Positions 35,520 to 44,196 of a DNA stretch of 64,000 nucleotides are shown here, piece after piece. The stretch is from positions 1 to 64,000 of the forward strand of contig CANPYT010000002.1 in NCBI GenBank assembly GCA_947588705.1. Direction: 5' to 3'. Source of the DNA: an uncultured Acetatifactor sp. Lineage in GTDB: Bacteria; Bacillota; Clostridia; Lachnospirales; Lachnospiraceae. Position numbers and translations under genes: made by a program. Numbering within the stretch: position 1 is the stretch's first letter; every line of letters starts with the position of its first letter. Under the pieces are notes generated by a model that was given only the letters and a program-made list of their open reading frames with translations, made no database searches and was not told where the DNA came from.

Positions 35520-36686
35520 CTAATACAATTCCTCAAAATCCTCAGAGCCGTCCGCCCCATCGTTCTGATCAGTATTTCCGATCGTGACGCTCCGGCTCCT
35601 TCTCCGGTCGTCCTGCACGGTGCTCCGGGCTGTTCCATACCCCCTGCGGTCCCCCGTCCTCTCCGTGGTCACTCTCCGGCCCGCGCCGCTTCTCTGCGCC
35701 TGGGGGTTCCTGGCCTGATACCCTGACCCAGCGCCTCTGCCGGCCCCGTTCCTGGTATGCTGGGTATTGATCTTCTTCACTGTCTTTGTGGACATAGACA
35801 CTGACATCTTGGGCACGGCCTTCACATAATAATAATATTCATCATCCTCGAACTGTACCTTCTCTGTCCTGCTATAATCCACGCAAAACCGGAAAAACTC
35901 TATGACCTTTGCCGCCGCCAGCGCCAGGAGGGATCCCAAGAGCGCACTGACGAGCGACGTATTGATATCATAGATCAGGTCTCCGATCAGCAGGATCACA
36001 ATATCGATCAGCGCACCCGATACCATGGCTATGGTCCATGCGTAATCGATGGAAAGCCTGCGAATCAGATATACCGTCAGGATAGTGATGGAAAACGCCG
36101 CGATCATGACCATCATCTCCCGATTGCCGATCATGGCGTCGATCATCATTCTCAGCTTGGCCATGGCCGCGTCCGCATCATCGCTCATCGTGCTGATCGT
36201 AGCGGCATTGTCCGTGACCGCCTGCAACAGGTAATGGACCGCCACCCCGCACCCTACCGAAATGATAGAGGCGGGCCCGCAGACCAGCCCCACCGCTATG
36301 GGAACCACGTAAGGGATATGGAGCGCAAAAAGCAGCGGTGTCAGCACTACCACCAGGGAATCTTTTAAGCTGAACCGGAAGAACAGCAGGAACATCAGCA
36401 GGTACATGCACAGCCCCGCCAGCGCCACTTCCACGGAGAGCGCGTACATATGGAGCAGGCTGAACAGCATCCCAAAGAAAACGATAGCCCCCGTCGGCAG
36501 GAAAGAGCACGTCAGCGCCACGATCAGCACAAGCGCCACATTGTCCAGCTGGCCCATATAGCTCATTCCGGAGTTCAAAGTCGAAAGTACCACAAACGCC
36601 AGGAGGAATTTTGCCAGCGGCAGGATAAACGTCTCGAACCTGCTGTAAAACAATTTGATTTTTTCCCTTATTTCTAGTAACTCGGT
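35520..36686 (-). CDS. Conserved-looking multi-pass membrane protein of unknown function
   Basis: 388 residues from the ATG at 36686; an upstream in-frame GTG would add 16 basic residues. About ten hydrophobic segments in two blocks, separated by a soluble helical stretch (TISTMSDDADAAMAKLRMM). A cytosolic tail begins with DDEYYYYVKAVPKMSVS and ends in a disordered, Arg/Gly-rich part. The layout is like large membrane domains of sporulation or transport proteins, but I do not recognise the family. It precedes cdaA by 150 bases. Confidence 0.7.
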   Translation of the reverse strand, partial: TELLEIREKIKLFYSRFETFILPLAKFLLAFVVLSTLNSGMSYMGQLDNVALVLIVALTCSFLPTGAIVFFGMLFSLLHMYALSVEVALAGLCMYLLMFLLFFRFSLKDSLVVVLTPLLFALHIPYVVPIAVGLVCGPASIISVGCGVAVHYLLQAVTDNAATISTMSDDADAAMAKLRMMIDAMIGNREMMVMIAAFSITILTVYLIRRLSIDYAWTIAMVSGALIDIVILLIGDLIYDINTSLVSALLGSLLALAAAKVIEFFRFCVDYSRTEKVQFEDDEYYYYVKAVPKMSVSMSTKTVKKINTQHTRNGAGRGAGSGYQARNPQAQRSGAGRRVTTERTGDRRGYGTARSTVQDDRRRSRSVTIGNTDQNDGADGSEDFEELY

Positions 36687-36753
36687 CATACTGATAATCT
36701 TGCCTTTCCGTGTCGCGGACACACTGAGCCGCACTTAGGGCGCAAACGCCCCC

Positions 36754-37143
36754 TTATTGCTGCTCATATAGAGCATTCAGCTTTTTTAAATTATGATAAT
36801 ACAGCTTCAGGCTGCTCTTCGCCTTGGCATACCGATAAGTGCTTATCACATAGGTCACGATCCCGTATCCCACCACGGTCACGCCGTAATAGATCAGCAC
36901 ATTCTTAGCAAACGCGATCAGATCCATCTGGTATAGGCCCTGCATAAACGTTTCAAAATTGTAGAAAACATACAGTGCAAACACAATAACAAAGGCGATC
37001 GACGAACAGATCACCGATTTCAGGATCTGAACGGCAATATAGTCGCTCCGGAAATAATTTCCGATCTTAACGTTGCGCTTCCCTTCCCCGCTTTCATAGG
37101 AAGCCATGTGTGTCATCAGTATGATGCGATCCTCATTTAACAT
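36754..37143 (-). CDS. Small membrane protein of unknown function
   Basis: 129 residues with two membrane helices (~40-63 and ~80-105) between a basic N-terminal and a basic C-terminal segment (YRYAKAKSSLKLYYHNLKKL). GGGAGAA precedes the ATG. It probably shares a transcript with yvyF and with the larger membrane protein that follows. No family recognised. Confidence 0.7.
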   Translation of the reverse strand: MLNEDRIILMTHMASYESGEGKRNVKIGNYFRSDYIAVQILKSVICSSIAFVIVFALYVFYNFETFMQGLYQMDLIAFAKNVLIYYGVTVVGYGIVTYVISTYRYAKAKSSLKLYYHNLKKLNALYEQQ

Positions 37144-37194
37144 ATTTTTCTCCCGTCTCTTCCGCCATACAGCTTTCCCGGGCCCAGCCGCCTT

Positions 37195-37608
37195 TTACAG
37201 GAAGCGCATCTTCGCGCCGGGATTTTCCCCGCTGGTCTTGGGCTTCGGCGCGGCCGGTTCCGGATGATTCGTTTTCAGCACCTCGTTAAATCCCCTCGAC
37301 ATGCTGGATTTGCACTTCTCGCAGTATTTGCCGCTGCGGATCGGTTCCCCGCAGGATTCACAGGTCAAAACCATGGGCGAATCCTCTGTCACTTCCAGCC
37401 GGTCGTCCCTCAGCCACTGGCGGATCTGGTTGGGATCCACATCACAGGCTTCCGCCACCTCCGAGATCCCCACGCCGCGATGCTCACGGATGTATTCCTT
37501 TACTTCCTGGAATTTAGCTTCCATGCTCTCTTTGCAAACAGGACACACGGGCGCCCCTGAAATGTAATTAAAAATACGGCCACACACCCTGCAATTTCTG
37601 ATATTCAT
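37195..37608 (-). CDS. yvyF: YvyF-like flagellar operon protein (zinc-ribbon)
   Basis: 137 residues. Two Cys4 knuckles, CRVCGRIF...CPVCKESM and CESCGEPI...CEKCKSSM, surround a small helix-turn-helix (VGISEVAEACDVDPNQIRQWL). This is the layout of the TIGR03826 YvyF family, found beside flgM in Firmicutes flagellar regions and next to comF in B. subtilis. Here comFC lies next to it upstream, so the comF-yvyF linkage is kept. Likely a regulator, mechanism unknown. GGAGGGA precedes the start. Confidence 0.82.
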   Translation of the reverse strand: MNIRNCRVCGRIFNYISGAPVCPVCKESMEAKFQEVKEYIREHRGVGISEVAEACDVDPNQIRQWLRDDRLEVTEDSPMVLTCESCGEPIRSGKYCEKCKSSMSRGFNEVLKTNHPEPAAPKPKTSGENPGAKMRFL

Positions 37609-37682
37609 AGTATCCCTCCATTTTCTGCGGCTAATGTACCCCCGCCAACAAACTTACTGCGTCTGTTATGACTCAGCCCCAT

Positions 37683-38420
37683 TTACATCCAGCCCGTTCC
37701 ACAGGCAAGCGCTATGAAGTAGACGCGTTCCACACCGGCCGCCCTCAAAACCCTGGCAGCCTCATCCACCGTCGCCCCGGTCGTGTATATGTCATCTACT
37801 ATAAGAATCGTCTTTAATTTTACATCATTTGGCGCTATATTAAAAGCTTTTTTCAAATTATTTTGGCGTTCTTTTGAATTTAACCGTTTTAAGGGGATGG
37901 TATTCTTCACGCGGACCAGAAGGTCGGAGTATACCGGAAGGCCCATCCGGCCGCCAACAGCCCTCGCCAGCAGCTCCGCCTGATTATAGCCGCGGACTGC
38001 CAGGCGCCGGGGGTGAAGCGGAATAGGGACCATGCCTTCCGGTTTCGCTGCCCTGATAAAATCTCCCAGGAATTCCGCCATCTGCTCCCCGTAAAAATCC
38101 GCGTATTCCTGCCGCCCGCCGTATTTAAACCGGTAGATGGACCCGGCCGCGCTCCCGTATTCGTACAGGGACCGGCCGCGGATGTAGCCGTGCTTCCCGG
38201 GGCCGCAGCTCCCGCAATACTCCGCCTCCTCCGCCAGCTTTCTCCCGCACTGCATACACCAGGGCGCCGCCAGCGGCTTCAATTTACGCAGGCACTCCGG
38301 GCAGGCCCTTTCCCCCCAGGGCCTGACAATCCTGTCACAAACCGGACAATGCCGTGGATACAACAGCTGCACCGCCGTTTCCCCGGCCTTTTTAATACCG
38401 TTCGTTATTTTATTTTCCAA
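37683..38420 (-). CDS. comFC: ComFC-like phosphoribosyltransferase-fold protein
   Basis: 245 residues. An N-terminal zinc finger (CPVCDRI, CPECLRK, CMQCGRK, CGSCG) precedes a PRTase fold with the PRPP loop ILIVDDIYTTGATVDEAA and VPIPLHPRRLAVRGYNQAELLA. ComFC/GntX proteins are needed for uptake of transforming DNA, role unclear. TTG start with GGAG 6-7 bases upstream. It follows recD2 by 12 bases, so helicase and ComFC are probably co-expressed. Confidence 0.9.
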   Translation of the reverse strand: MENKITNGIKKAGETAVQLLYPRHCPVCDRIVRPWGERACPECLRKLKPLAAPWCMQCGRKLAEEAEYCGSCGPGKHGYIRGRSLYEYGSAAGSIYRFKYGGRQEYADFYGEQMAEFLGDFIRAAKPEGMVPIPLHPRRLAVRGYNQAELLARAVGGRMGLPVYSDLLVRVKNTIPLKRLNSKERQNNLKKAFNIAPNDVKLKTILIVDDIYTTGATVDEAARVLRAAGVERVYFIALACGTGWM

Positions 38421-38432
38421 TCATGGCTCCTT

Positions 38433-40673
38433 TCAGAAGCCTTCCCCGACATTCATAACCTCCTGTATCCTCTGCGCCAGCGCCGTGTAACGCCTGTTTT
38501 CGCTGACATTGTCTATCATGCCGCGCACTGTGTCGCTACTGCCCAGGATAGTGACACAGCTCTTCGCCCTTGTGATGGCGGTGTACAGCAGATTCCGGTT
38601 GAACAGCATCTTCGGGCCGGAAAGCAGCGGCAGGATCACCGCCGGATACTCGCTCCCCTGCGCTTTGTGGATGGTGACCGCGTAACAGAGTTCCAGCTCC
38701 TCCAGCATGGAAAAAGGATAAGACACACGGCGCTGTTCGTCATATTCCACCACCATCTGAGACACCGCGTCATTGATCTCCAGGATCCTCCCCATGTCGC
38801 CGTTAAAGACCCCCGTTCCCCGGTCTACCGGGATCCCGTAGCGGCTGACCACTTCCCATTCCAGCTGGTAATCGTTCTTCACCTGCATGACTTTGTCGCC
38901 CTCACGGTATACCGTATCTCCGCTTATATATTCCTTTTTCCCCGCGTCCGGCGGATTCAGGTACCTCTGCAGGATCCCGTTCAGCGTCTCGCAGCCCAAA
39001 GGCCCCTTCCTCATAGGTGTCAGCACCTGAATGTCGAAGGGCGTCGCTTTCACATACTTTGGCAGTTTCTCCTGGATCAGCTGGATCATATGCTTATATA
39101 TGACATTTACGTCATTTCTTTCCAGGTGAAAGAAGTCCCTTGACTTATTGTCCAGCATTATCTGCTGCCCGCTATTGATCCGATGCGCATTGACAATAAT
39201 GTCACTTTTTTCCGCCTGACGGAAAATCTTCCGGAGCGTGACCATAGGAAAGGCTCCGCTTTCGATCAGGTCCCGCAGCACCTGCCCCGGCCCTACGCTT
39301 GGCAGCTGGTCCACATCGCCCACCAGGATCAGCCTTGTTCCCGGCGTCACCGCCCGGAGAAGGGCTTGAAACAGCTGAATATCGACCATGGACATCTCAT
39401 CAATAATGATCACATCCGCTTCCAGAGGGTTCTCCTCATTTCTCTCAAACCTCACCTTTCGGGAAGTTTCGTCGGACAAAGCGCTGTTCAGCTCCAGCAT
39501 CCGATGAATGGTCCTGGCTTCAAAGCCGGTGGCCTCTGTCATGCGTTTCGCGGCCCTTCCGGTCGGCGCCGCCAGAAAAATGTCAAGCCCCGCTGCGTCA
39601 AAATACCGTATGATCATGTTGATGGTGGTAGTTTTTCCCGTGCCGGGGCCGCCGGAAAGAAGGAAGAGCCCGTTGCGGATGCTCCGGGTCACCGCTTCCA
39701 GCTGCAGCTGGTCCAGCTCCATATTCAGGCTTTCCGCCAGTTCCCTCAGACGTTTTTCCAGCGCTGCGTCCTGGGAGGGAAGATTTTCCGCCTCATCCAT
39801 AGGGATGTTCAGCTCATACAGCATCCGCGCACAGTTCAGTTCCGCATAATAGTAGGAGGCGGCAAAGACACAATCCTTTTTCACCACCAGTTTCTTATCC
39901 ATCACAAGATTGTCTATCTGAGGCTGAATGCTTTCCGTTTCTACATTCAACAGCGTATGCGCCCGCTCCAGAAGGACTTCCCTTGGCAGGTAACAATGTC
40001 CTTCCCCTACCGCCCCCGTCAGCGTGTAAAAAATGCCGCTGCGTATCCGGTAGTCCGAATCCATGTGTATACCGATCCTGGCGGCAAGCTCATCCGCCAT
40101 CCGAAATCCTACGCCGCTCACATCTTCCGCGAGACGATACGGATTCTCCTTCAGTACGCTGTACAGCTCCATGCCATAGGTATCATATATTTTTACCGCC
40201 AGGGCATTGGAGATGCCATACTGCTGCAAATACACCATGGCATCCCGCAGTTCTCTTTTCTCCTCCATCTGAACGGCGATCTCCCGGGCCTTCCTTTCGC
40301 TGATCCCCTTAACCTCCGTCAGCCGCTCCGGTTCCTCCTCTATGATGCGAAAAGTATCGTCGCCGAATTTTTTCACGATCCGGGCCGCCAGCGCCGCTCC
40401 CACTCCCTTGACCGCCCCTGATCCAAGGTAGCGCTCCATGCTGACTTTGTCGCGGGGAGCCGTCACCTGGAACCCGCTGATCTTCAGCTGCCTTCCATAC
40501 ACAGGATGCTCTACAAATTCGCCCCTGGCAGTAATGTTTTCCCCCTGGCCCAATCCCCGGCACATCCCCACACAGGTAATCTCTTCGCCGTCGGATACCA
40601 GATTCATCACCGTATATCCATTTTCCGCATTCTGAAAGATGATATGATCCACATATCCGCTGACTGTTTCCAT
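38433..40673 (-). CDS. recD2: RecD2 ATP-dependent DNA helicase
   Basis: 746 residues, family length. N-terminal OB-like region, helix-hairpin-helix area (GAVKGVGAALAARIV, VKGISERKAREIA), then SF1B helicase motifs: Walker A LSGGPGTGKTTTINM, DEMSMVD (motif II), GDVDQLPSVGPG, and C-terminal YAVTIHKAQGSEYPAVILP. It unwinds DNA 5' to 3' in repair and replication restart, without RecBC. Confidence 0.95.
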   Translation of the reverse strand: METVSGYVDHIIFQNAENGYTVMNLVSDGEEITCVGMCRGLGQGENITARGEFVEHPVYGRQLKISGFQVTAPRDKVSMERYLGSGAVKGVGAALAARIVKKFGDDTFRIIEEEPERLTEVKGISERKAREIAVQMEEKRELRDAMVYLQQYGISNALAVKIYDTYGMELYSVLKENPYRLAEDVSGVGFRMADELAARIGIHMDSDYRIRSGIFYTLTGAVGEGHCYLPREVLLERAHTLLNVETESIQPQIDNLVMDKKLVVKKDCVFAASYYYAELNCARMLYELNIPMDEAENLPSQDAALEKRLRELAESLNMELDQLQLEAVTRSIRNGLFLLSGGPGTGKTTTINMIIRYFDAAGLDIFLAAPTGRAAKRMTEATGFEARTIHRMLELNSALSDETSRKVRFERNEENPLEADVIIIDEMSMVDIQLFQALLRAVTPGTRLILVGDVDQLPSVGPGQVLRDLIESGAFPMVTLRKIFRQAEKSDIIVNAHRINSGQQIMLDNKSRDFFHLERNDVNVIYKHMIQLIQEKLPKYVKATPFDIQVLTPMRKGPLGCETLNGILQRYLNPPDAGKKEYISGDTVYREGDKVMQVKNDYQLEWEVVSRYGIPVDRGTGVFNGDMGRILEINDAVSQMVVEYDEQRRVSYPFSMLEELELCYAVTIHKAQGSEYPAVILPLLSGPKMLFNRNLLYTAITRAKSCVTILGSSDTVRGMIDNVSENRRYTALAQRIQEVMNVGEGF

Positions 40674-40742
40674 AGGCCCTCCCTGCGGCGCAACAGACAG
40701 ATCTTTTGTTCCTGTCCCACTTGTATCTTCTCACACATTACA

Positions 40743-40776
40743 AAAGAAGGCCGCCGAATAACAGCCGCCTTTCTTT
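40743..40776 (-). terminator. Candidate terminator after flgJ
   Basis: aaagaaggc and gcctttcttt pair across a ~16-base loop; the minus-strand transcript ends in TTCTTTTG. About 35 bases past the flgJ stop and before recD2. Confidence 0.5.
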
Positions 40777-40810
40777 AGGAGCCAAATCCCCATTCCAAGT
40801 ATGCCTTCTG

Positions 40811-41242
40811 TCACAACTGCGCCGTTCCGCCCACAGCTCCCTGGCTTTCGTCGGATACTTCCGCCTCTTCCTCTGCCGGAAGCAGGTCCGCAGGCCCATA
40901 GTTGCGCTTCATCTGCTCATAGAGCATCTGTGCCAGGCCCAGGCCGGTCTGTTCCGTCGTCTGCTCCGCCATGTTCTGTATAAACTGATCCTTATAAAAA
41001 TCCATCATCGAGGAGGCATAATTGGACGTTCCCTCACTCTGAGGGATGGTCTTCATCATTCCCTTATAGAGCTGCTCTATGAAATAGGCTTCGAACTGCT
41101 TGCACGCATCCATCAGCTCATCGTCTGCAGCCTGGGAATAGTCGGTCTCCTTCAGCTTGTTCTGCAGCCTGCCTGCCGTCTGGTTGGCGGCGGAAGCGTA
41201 TACATCGCTGTACATGGAAGTAATATCTGTCATGTCTACCAT
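40811..41242 (-). CDS. flgJ: Rod-binding protein FlgJ-like
   Basis: 143 residues. DDELMDACKQFEAYFIEQLY and SSMMDFYKDQFIQNMAEQ match the rod-binding N-terminal domain of FlgJ. The muramidase domain found in proteobacterial FlgJ is absent, as usual for Firmicutes single-domain forms. It helps assemble the flagellar rod through the wall. It follows flgG by 25 bases and has AGGAGGGAAG before the ATG. Confidence 0.87.
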   Translation of the reverse strand: MVDMTDITSMYSDVYASAANQTAGRLQNKLKETDYSQAADDELMDACKQFEAYFIEQLYKGMMKTIPQSEGTSNYASSMMDFYKDQFIQNMAEQTTEQTGLGLAQMLYEQMKRNYGPADLLPAEEEAEVSDESQGAVGGTAQL

Positions 41243-41267
41243 TGATCTTCCCTCCTGTATCTCTCAC

Positions 41268-42083
41268 TTAACGGCGCAGGTTGTTTGCCTGCTGAAGCAT
41301 CTCATCCGATGCCTGGATCGCCTTGGAGTTCATCTCATACGCGCGTTGAGCCACGATCATATTTACCATTTCGTCGGCCACCTCCACGTTAGAGCCCTCC
41401 AGGTATCCCTGCAGGATCTGGCTCCGCTCTACATTTGCATTGGTTGCCTCGTTGATGGGCTGGCCGCTGGCCGCGCTCTGCGCAAAGAGGCTGTCCGACA
41501 TTTTTTCCAGGCCGTTGGGATTGTTAAACTGGAACACGCCGATGGTGACTCCCATGGGCTGGGGGTTGTTGTCCTCATCCGGGTAACAAAGCTCCCCGTC
41601 AACATTTACCGACACATTGCCCAGTATCAGGTCATCGTCCAGAATGATCGGATTCCCGGCGCTGTTCAGGACAGGCAGTCCATCCGAGTTCGTCAGCATA
41701 TTGCCGTTGCTTCCCAGCGTGAAACCCAGGTTCCCGTTTCTGGTATAATAGGTATTGCCGTCTTCTCCCCGCACGGCAAAGAAGCCCTTCCCGTTGATAT
41801 AAAAATCCGTGTCGCTCTCGGATGTGATCATCTTACCGGGAGTAAAGATAGATGAGATAGCGGAATTCCGCACACCCAGGCCCACCTGGGCGCCAACCGG
41901 CTTCTGCTCGCCGTTCGCCGTGGTAGTCCTCGTCTGCAGCGTCTGATATAATAGGGTCTTAAACTCACTCACCTGAGTCTTATAACCGGCTGTATTCACA
42001 TTTGACAGGTTATTTGCGACGGTATCCAGATTCACCTGCTGCGCGATCATTCCCGTTGCCGCTGTCCATAAACTCCTAACCAT
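41268..42083 (-). CDS. flgG: Flagellar rod/hook-basal-body protein (FlhP/FlgG-like)
   Basis: 271 residues. N-terminal MVRSLWTAATGMIAQQ and LDTVANNLSNVNTAGYK, plus C-terminal LEGSNVEVADEMVNMIVAQR and the helical RAYEMNSKAIQASDEML, are the shared termini of rod proteins. GFF and TRNGN elements lie in the middle. In B. subtilis the corresponding pair is flhO-flhP downstream of mbl; the same order is seen here. AGGAGAGG precedes the start. Confidence 0.92.
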   Translation of the reverse strand: MVRSLWTAATGMIAQQVNLDTVANNLSNVNTAGYKTQVSEFKTLLYQTLQTRTTTANGEQKPVGAQVGLGVRNSAISSIFTPGKMITSESDTDFYINGKGFFAVRGEDGNTYYTRNGNLGFTLGSNGNMLTNSDGLPVLNSAGNPIILDDDLILGNVSVNVDGELCYPDEDNNPQPMGVTIGVFQFNNPNGLEKMSDSLFAQSAASGQPINEATNANVERSQILQGYLEGSNVEVADEMVNMIVAQRAYEMNSKAIQASDEMLQQANNLRR

Positions 42084-42118
42084 ATGTATCCTCTCCTTTT
42101 CCGCGATCCGTCAACCGC

Positions 42119-42898
42119 TTACTGAAGTCTTCCCAGCTGGGACACCGAGATCTCCAGCGAGCTGTCATAGGTCTGAATGATCTTCTGGTTGCTCTCGTAA
42201 GCCCTTGTGATGGCGATCAGATTTACCATCTCAGACACCACCTGCATATTCGCCATCTCCAGATAGCCGGAGTTGACTGTGGCATCCGCCTGGGTCACCA
42301 CCGCCCCTTCCACCGGCCGGTAGTAAGTTTCCGCGTACTTCTCCAGATAATTGTAATCTTCAAAATCCGTGACCTGGATCCTTGCCACAGCCGTCCCGTT
42401 CTGATAGATCGTGCCGTCTCTCTCTATCCTCGAATCCGTCAGGGTATCTAGCTGAATACGCCGGTTCTGCGTGTCAAGCACATAATCGCCGTCCTCCGTC
42501 ACCAGGTACCCCTCCCTGTTCAGGGTAAACTGTCCTGCCCGGGTATACATGGTGCTGGTCTCCCCCGCCTTGTTGGTAAATTCGATGGTAAAGAAGCCAT
42601 CCCCGTCCAGCGCCAGGTCATAGGTATTTCCCGTGACCCGGAACGACCCCTGCGAGAAATCCGTATAATTCTCACCGATCTTTACGCCGGGATTGTTATA
42701 TCCGATAGGCTGCGCAAGCTTCTTCCCCACGGACTCATCCTTGATCTTCAGGGCCAGCAGATCCCCAAAGGACTGGCTGGTTGACCCCTCCTTCTTAAAT
42801 CCCACCGTATCGGCATTGGCCAGATTGTTTGTCAGGGTGTCCATCCTGTGCTGTTCGTTGATCATACCCGTATAAGCGGTGTAAAGTCCCTTTAACAT
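42119..42898 (-). CDS. flgF: Flagellar rod/hook-basal-body protein (FlhO/FlgF-like)
   Basis: 259 residues from the ATG at 42898, with AGGAAGGAG upstream; the longer frame enters mbl. N-terminal MLKGLYTAYTGMINEQ and MDTLTNNLANADTVGFK, C-terminal LEMANMQVVSEMVNLIAITR and RAYESNQKIIQTYDSSLEI are the rod-protein ends. It forms part of the proximal or distal rod together with the next gene, 35 bases on. Confidence 0.9.
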   Translation of the reverse strand: MLKGLYTAYTGMINEQHRMDTLTNNLANADTVGFKKEGSTSQSFGDLLALKIKDESVGKKLAQPIGYNNPGVKIGENYTDFSQGSFRVTGNTYDLALDGDGFFTIEFTNKAGETSTMYTRAGQFTLNREGYLVTEDGDYVLDTQNRRIQLDTLTDSRIERDGTIYQNGTAVARIQVTDFEDYNYLEKYAETYYRPVEGAVVTQADATVNSGYLEMANMQVVSEMVNLIAITRAYESNQKIIQTYDSSLEISVSQLGRLQ

Positions 42899-42954
42899 CC
42901 CGTGCTCCTTCCTCTCCGGCCCGAGCCGGCGCTTTTTACGTCTGATCGTCCTGG

Positions 42955-43950
42955 TCACGCGTTGTCGCGATATCCGGACAAAAATTCTACATATTTCCCG
43001 GTTCCGATGGCAACCGCCGTCATGGGATCCTCGGCAGTCATCGTGTTGATACCCGTCTTGGCGGAGATCAGCTCTTCCAATCCTCTCAGCAGGCTTCCGC
43101 CTCCGGTAAGGACGATCCCCCGGTCCGCAATATCCGCCGCCAGCTCAGGAGGCGTTTTCTCCAGGACGCTGTGAATGGTCTCCACGATCTGGGCCGTGGT
43201 TTCTTTCAGCGCCTCCTCCGTCTCCTCGGAGGATACTTTGACAGTCTTCGGCAGACCTGTCACCAAATTGCGGCCCCTCACATCCATATAGTCCACTTCG
43301 GAGCGCCTGTACGCCGAACCGATCTTTATTTTCAGGTCCTCCGCTGTCCTCTCGCCGATCAGAAGGTTGTGCTTCTTCCTCATATAACGGACAATGGCTT
43401 CGTCAAAATCATCGCCCGCGATCTTGATAGAAGCGCTGACCACCGTTCCCCCCAGGGAAATCACGGCGATATCGGATGTGCCGCCCCCAATGTCCACGAT
43501 CATGTTGCCGCAGGGCTTGGAAATATCGATACCGGCCCCGATAGCGGCCGCAATAGGCTCCTCGATAATGGAAACTTCCCTGGCTCCCGCCTGATAAGTG
43601 GCATCCTCCACCGCCTTTTTCTCTACTTCCGTGACGCCGCTGGGAACACACACCGCGATCCTGGGCTTACGAAACGTCCTCCGGCCCAGTGCTTTCTGGA
43701 TAAAATACTTCATCATCTTCTCTGTGACGGTATAGTCGGAAATCACGCCCTGGCGCAGGGGCCTTACCGCCACAATATTGCCGGGCGTCCTGCCCAGCAT
43801 CAGACGGGCGTCCTCGCCGATCGCCTTGATCTTATTGGTATCTCTATCGAAAGCAACAACAGAGGGCTCCTTGAGGACAACACCCTTTCCTCTGATGTAT
43901 ACTAAAATGCTGGCTGTACCCAAATCGATGCCTATATCTGTACACTGCAT
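42955..43950 (-). CDS. mbl: MreB/Mbl actin-like cell-shape protein
   Basis: 331 residues. Actin-fold signatures: DIGIDLGTASILVYIRGKG, IIEEPIAAAIGAG, MIVDIGGGTSDIAVISLGG and GIVLTGGGSLLRGLEELI. It polymerises under the membrane and directs wall elongation. I call it Mbl rather than MreB because no mreCD follows and flhO-flhP do, the B. subtilis mbl order. A TATAAT-like -10 lies at 44016-44021 (minus strand). Confidence 0.9.
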   Translation of the reverse strand: MQCTDIGIDLGTASILVYIRGKGVVLKEPSVVAFDRDTNKIKAIGEDARLMLGRTPGNIVAVRPLRQGVISDYTVTEKMMKYFIQKALGRRTFRKPRIAVCVPSGVTEVEKKAVEDATYQAGAREVSIIEEPIAAAIGAGIDISKPCGNMIVDIGGGTSDIAVISLGGTVVSASIKIAGDDFDEAIVRYMRKKHNLLIGERTAEDLKIKIGSAYRRSEVDYMDVRGRNLVTGLPKTVKVSSEETEEALKETTAQIVETIHSVLEKTPPELAADIADRGIVLTGGGSLLRGLEELISAKTGINTMTAEDPMTAVAIGTGKYVEFLSGYRDNA

Positions 43951-44015
43951 ATTCCTGTTACCCCTTTCTGATGGATTCGGATAGTCTAACGCATAATTCT
44001 AGCCATACATGGTAT

Positions 44016-44021
44016 ATTATA
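44016..44021 (-). promoter_or_regulatory. Candidate -10 element of the mbl promoter
   Basis: A perfect TATAAT on the minus strand, 66 bases before the mbl start. No convincing -35 is seen at 16-18 bases. Confidence 0.35.
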
Positions 44022-44054
44022 ACCGAAATACTTCCATTTTCATAGGGGGTTTTG

Positions 44055-44131
44055 AAAAAAAATATCAGCGGGCGGAACGGATATAAATTTCCGTAAATAT
44101 AAGCACGGAGAAAAGAACGGTTCCATCCGCT
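44055..44131 (-). terminator. Terminator of the uvrBA operon
   Basis: AGCGGATGGAAC pairs with GTTCCGCCCGCT (11 of 12, minus strand) around a smaller inner hairpin, followed by eight T. It starts 66 bases past the uvrA stop. Confidence 0.65.
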
Positions 44132-44196
44132 CCTTTCTCCGCATCCATGCCCTTTGTAAATAATATATCGGCAGACCTGCCGGAAATCTTTAGGCT

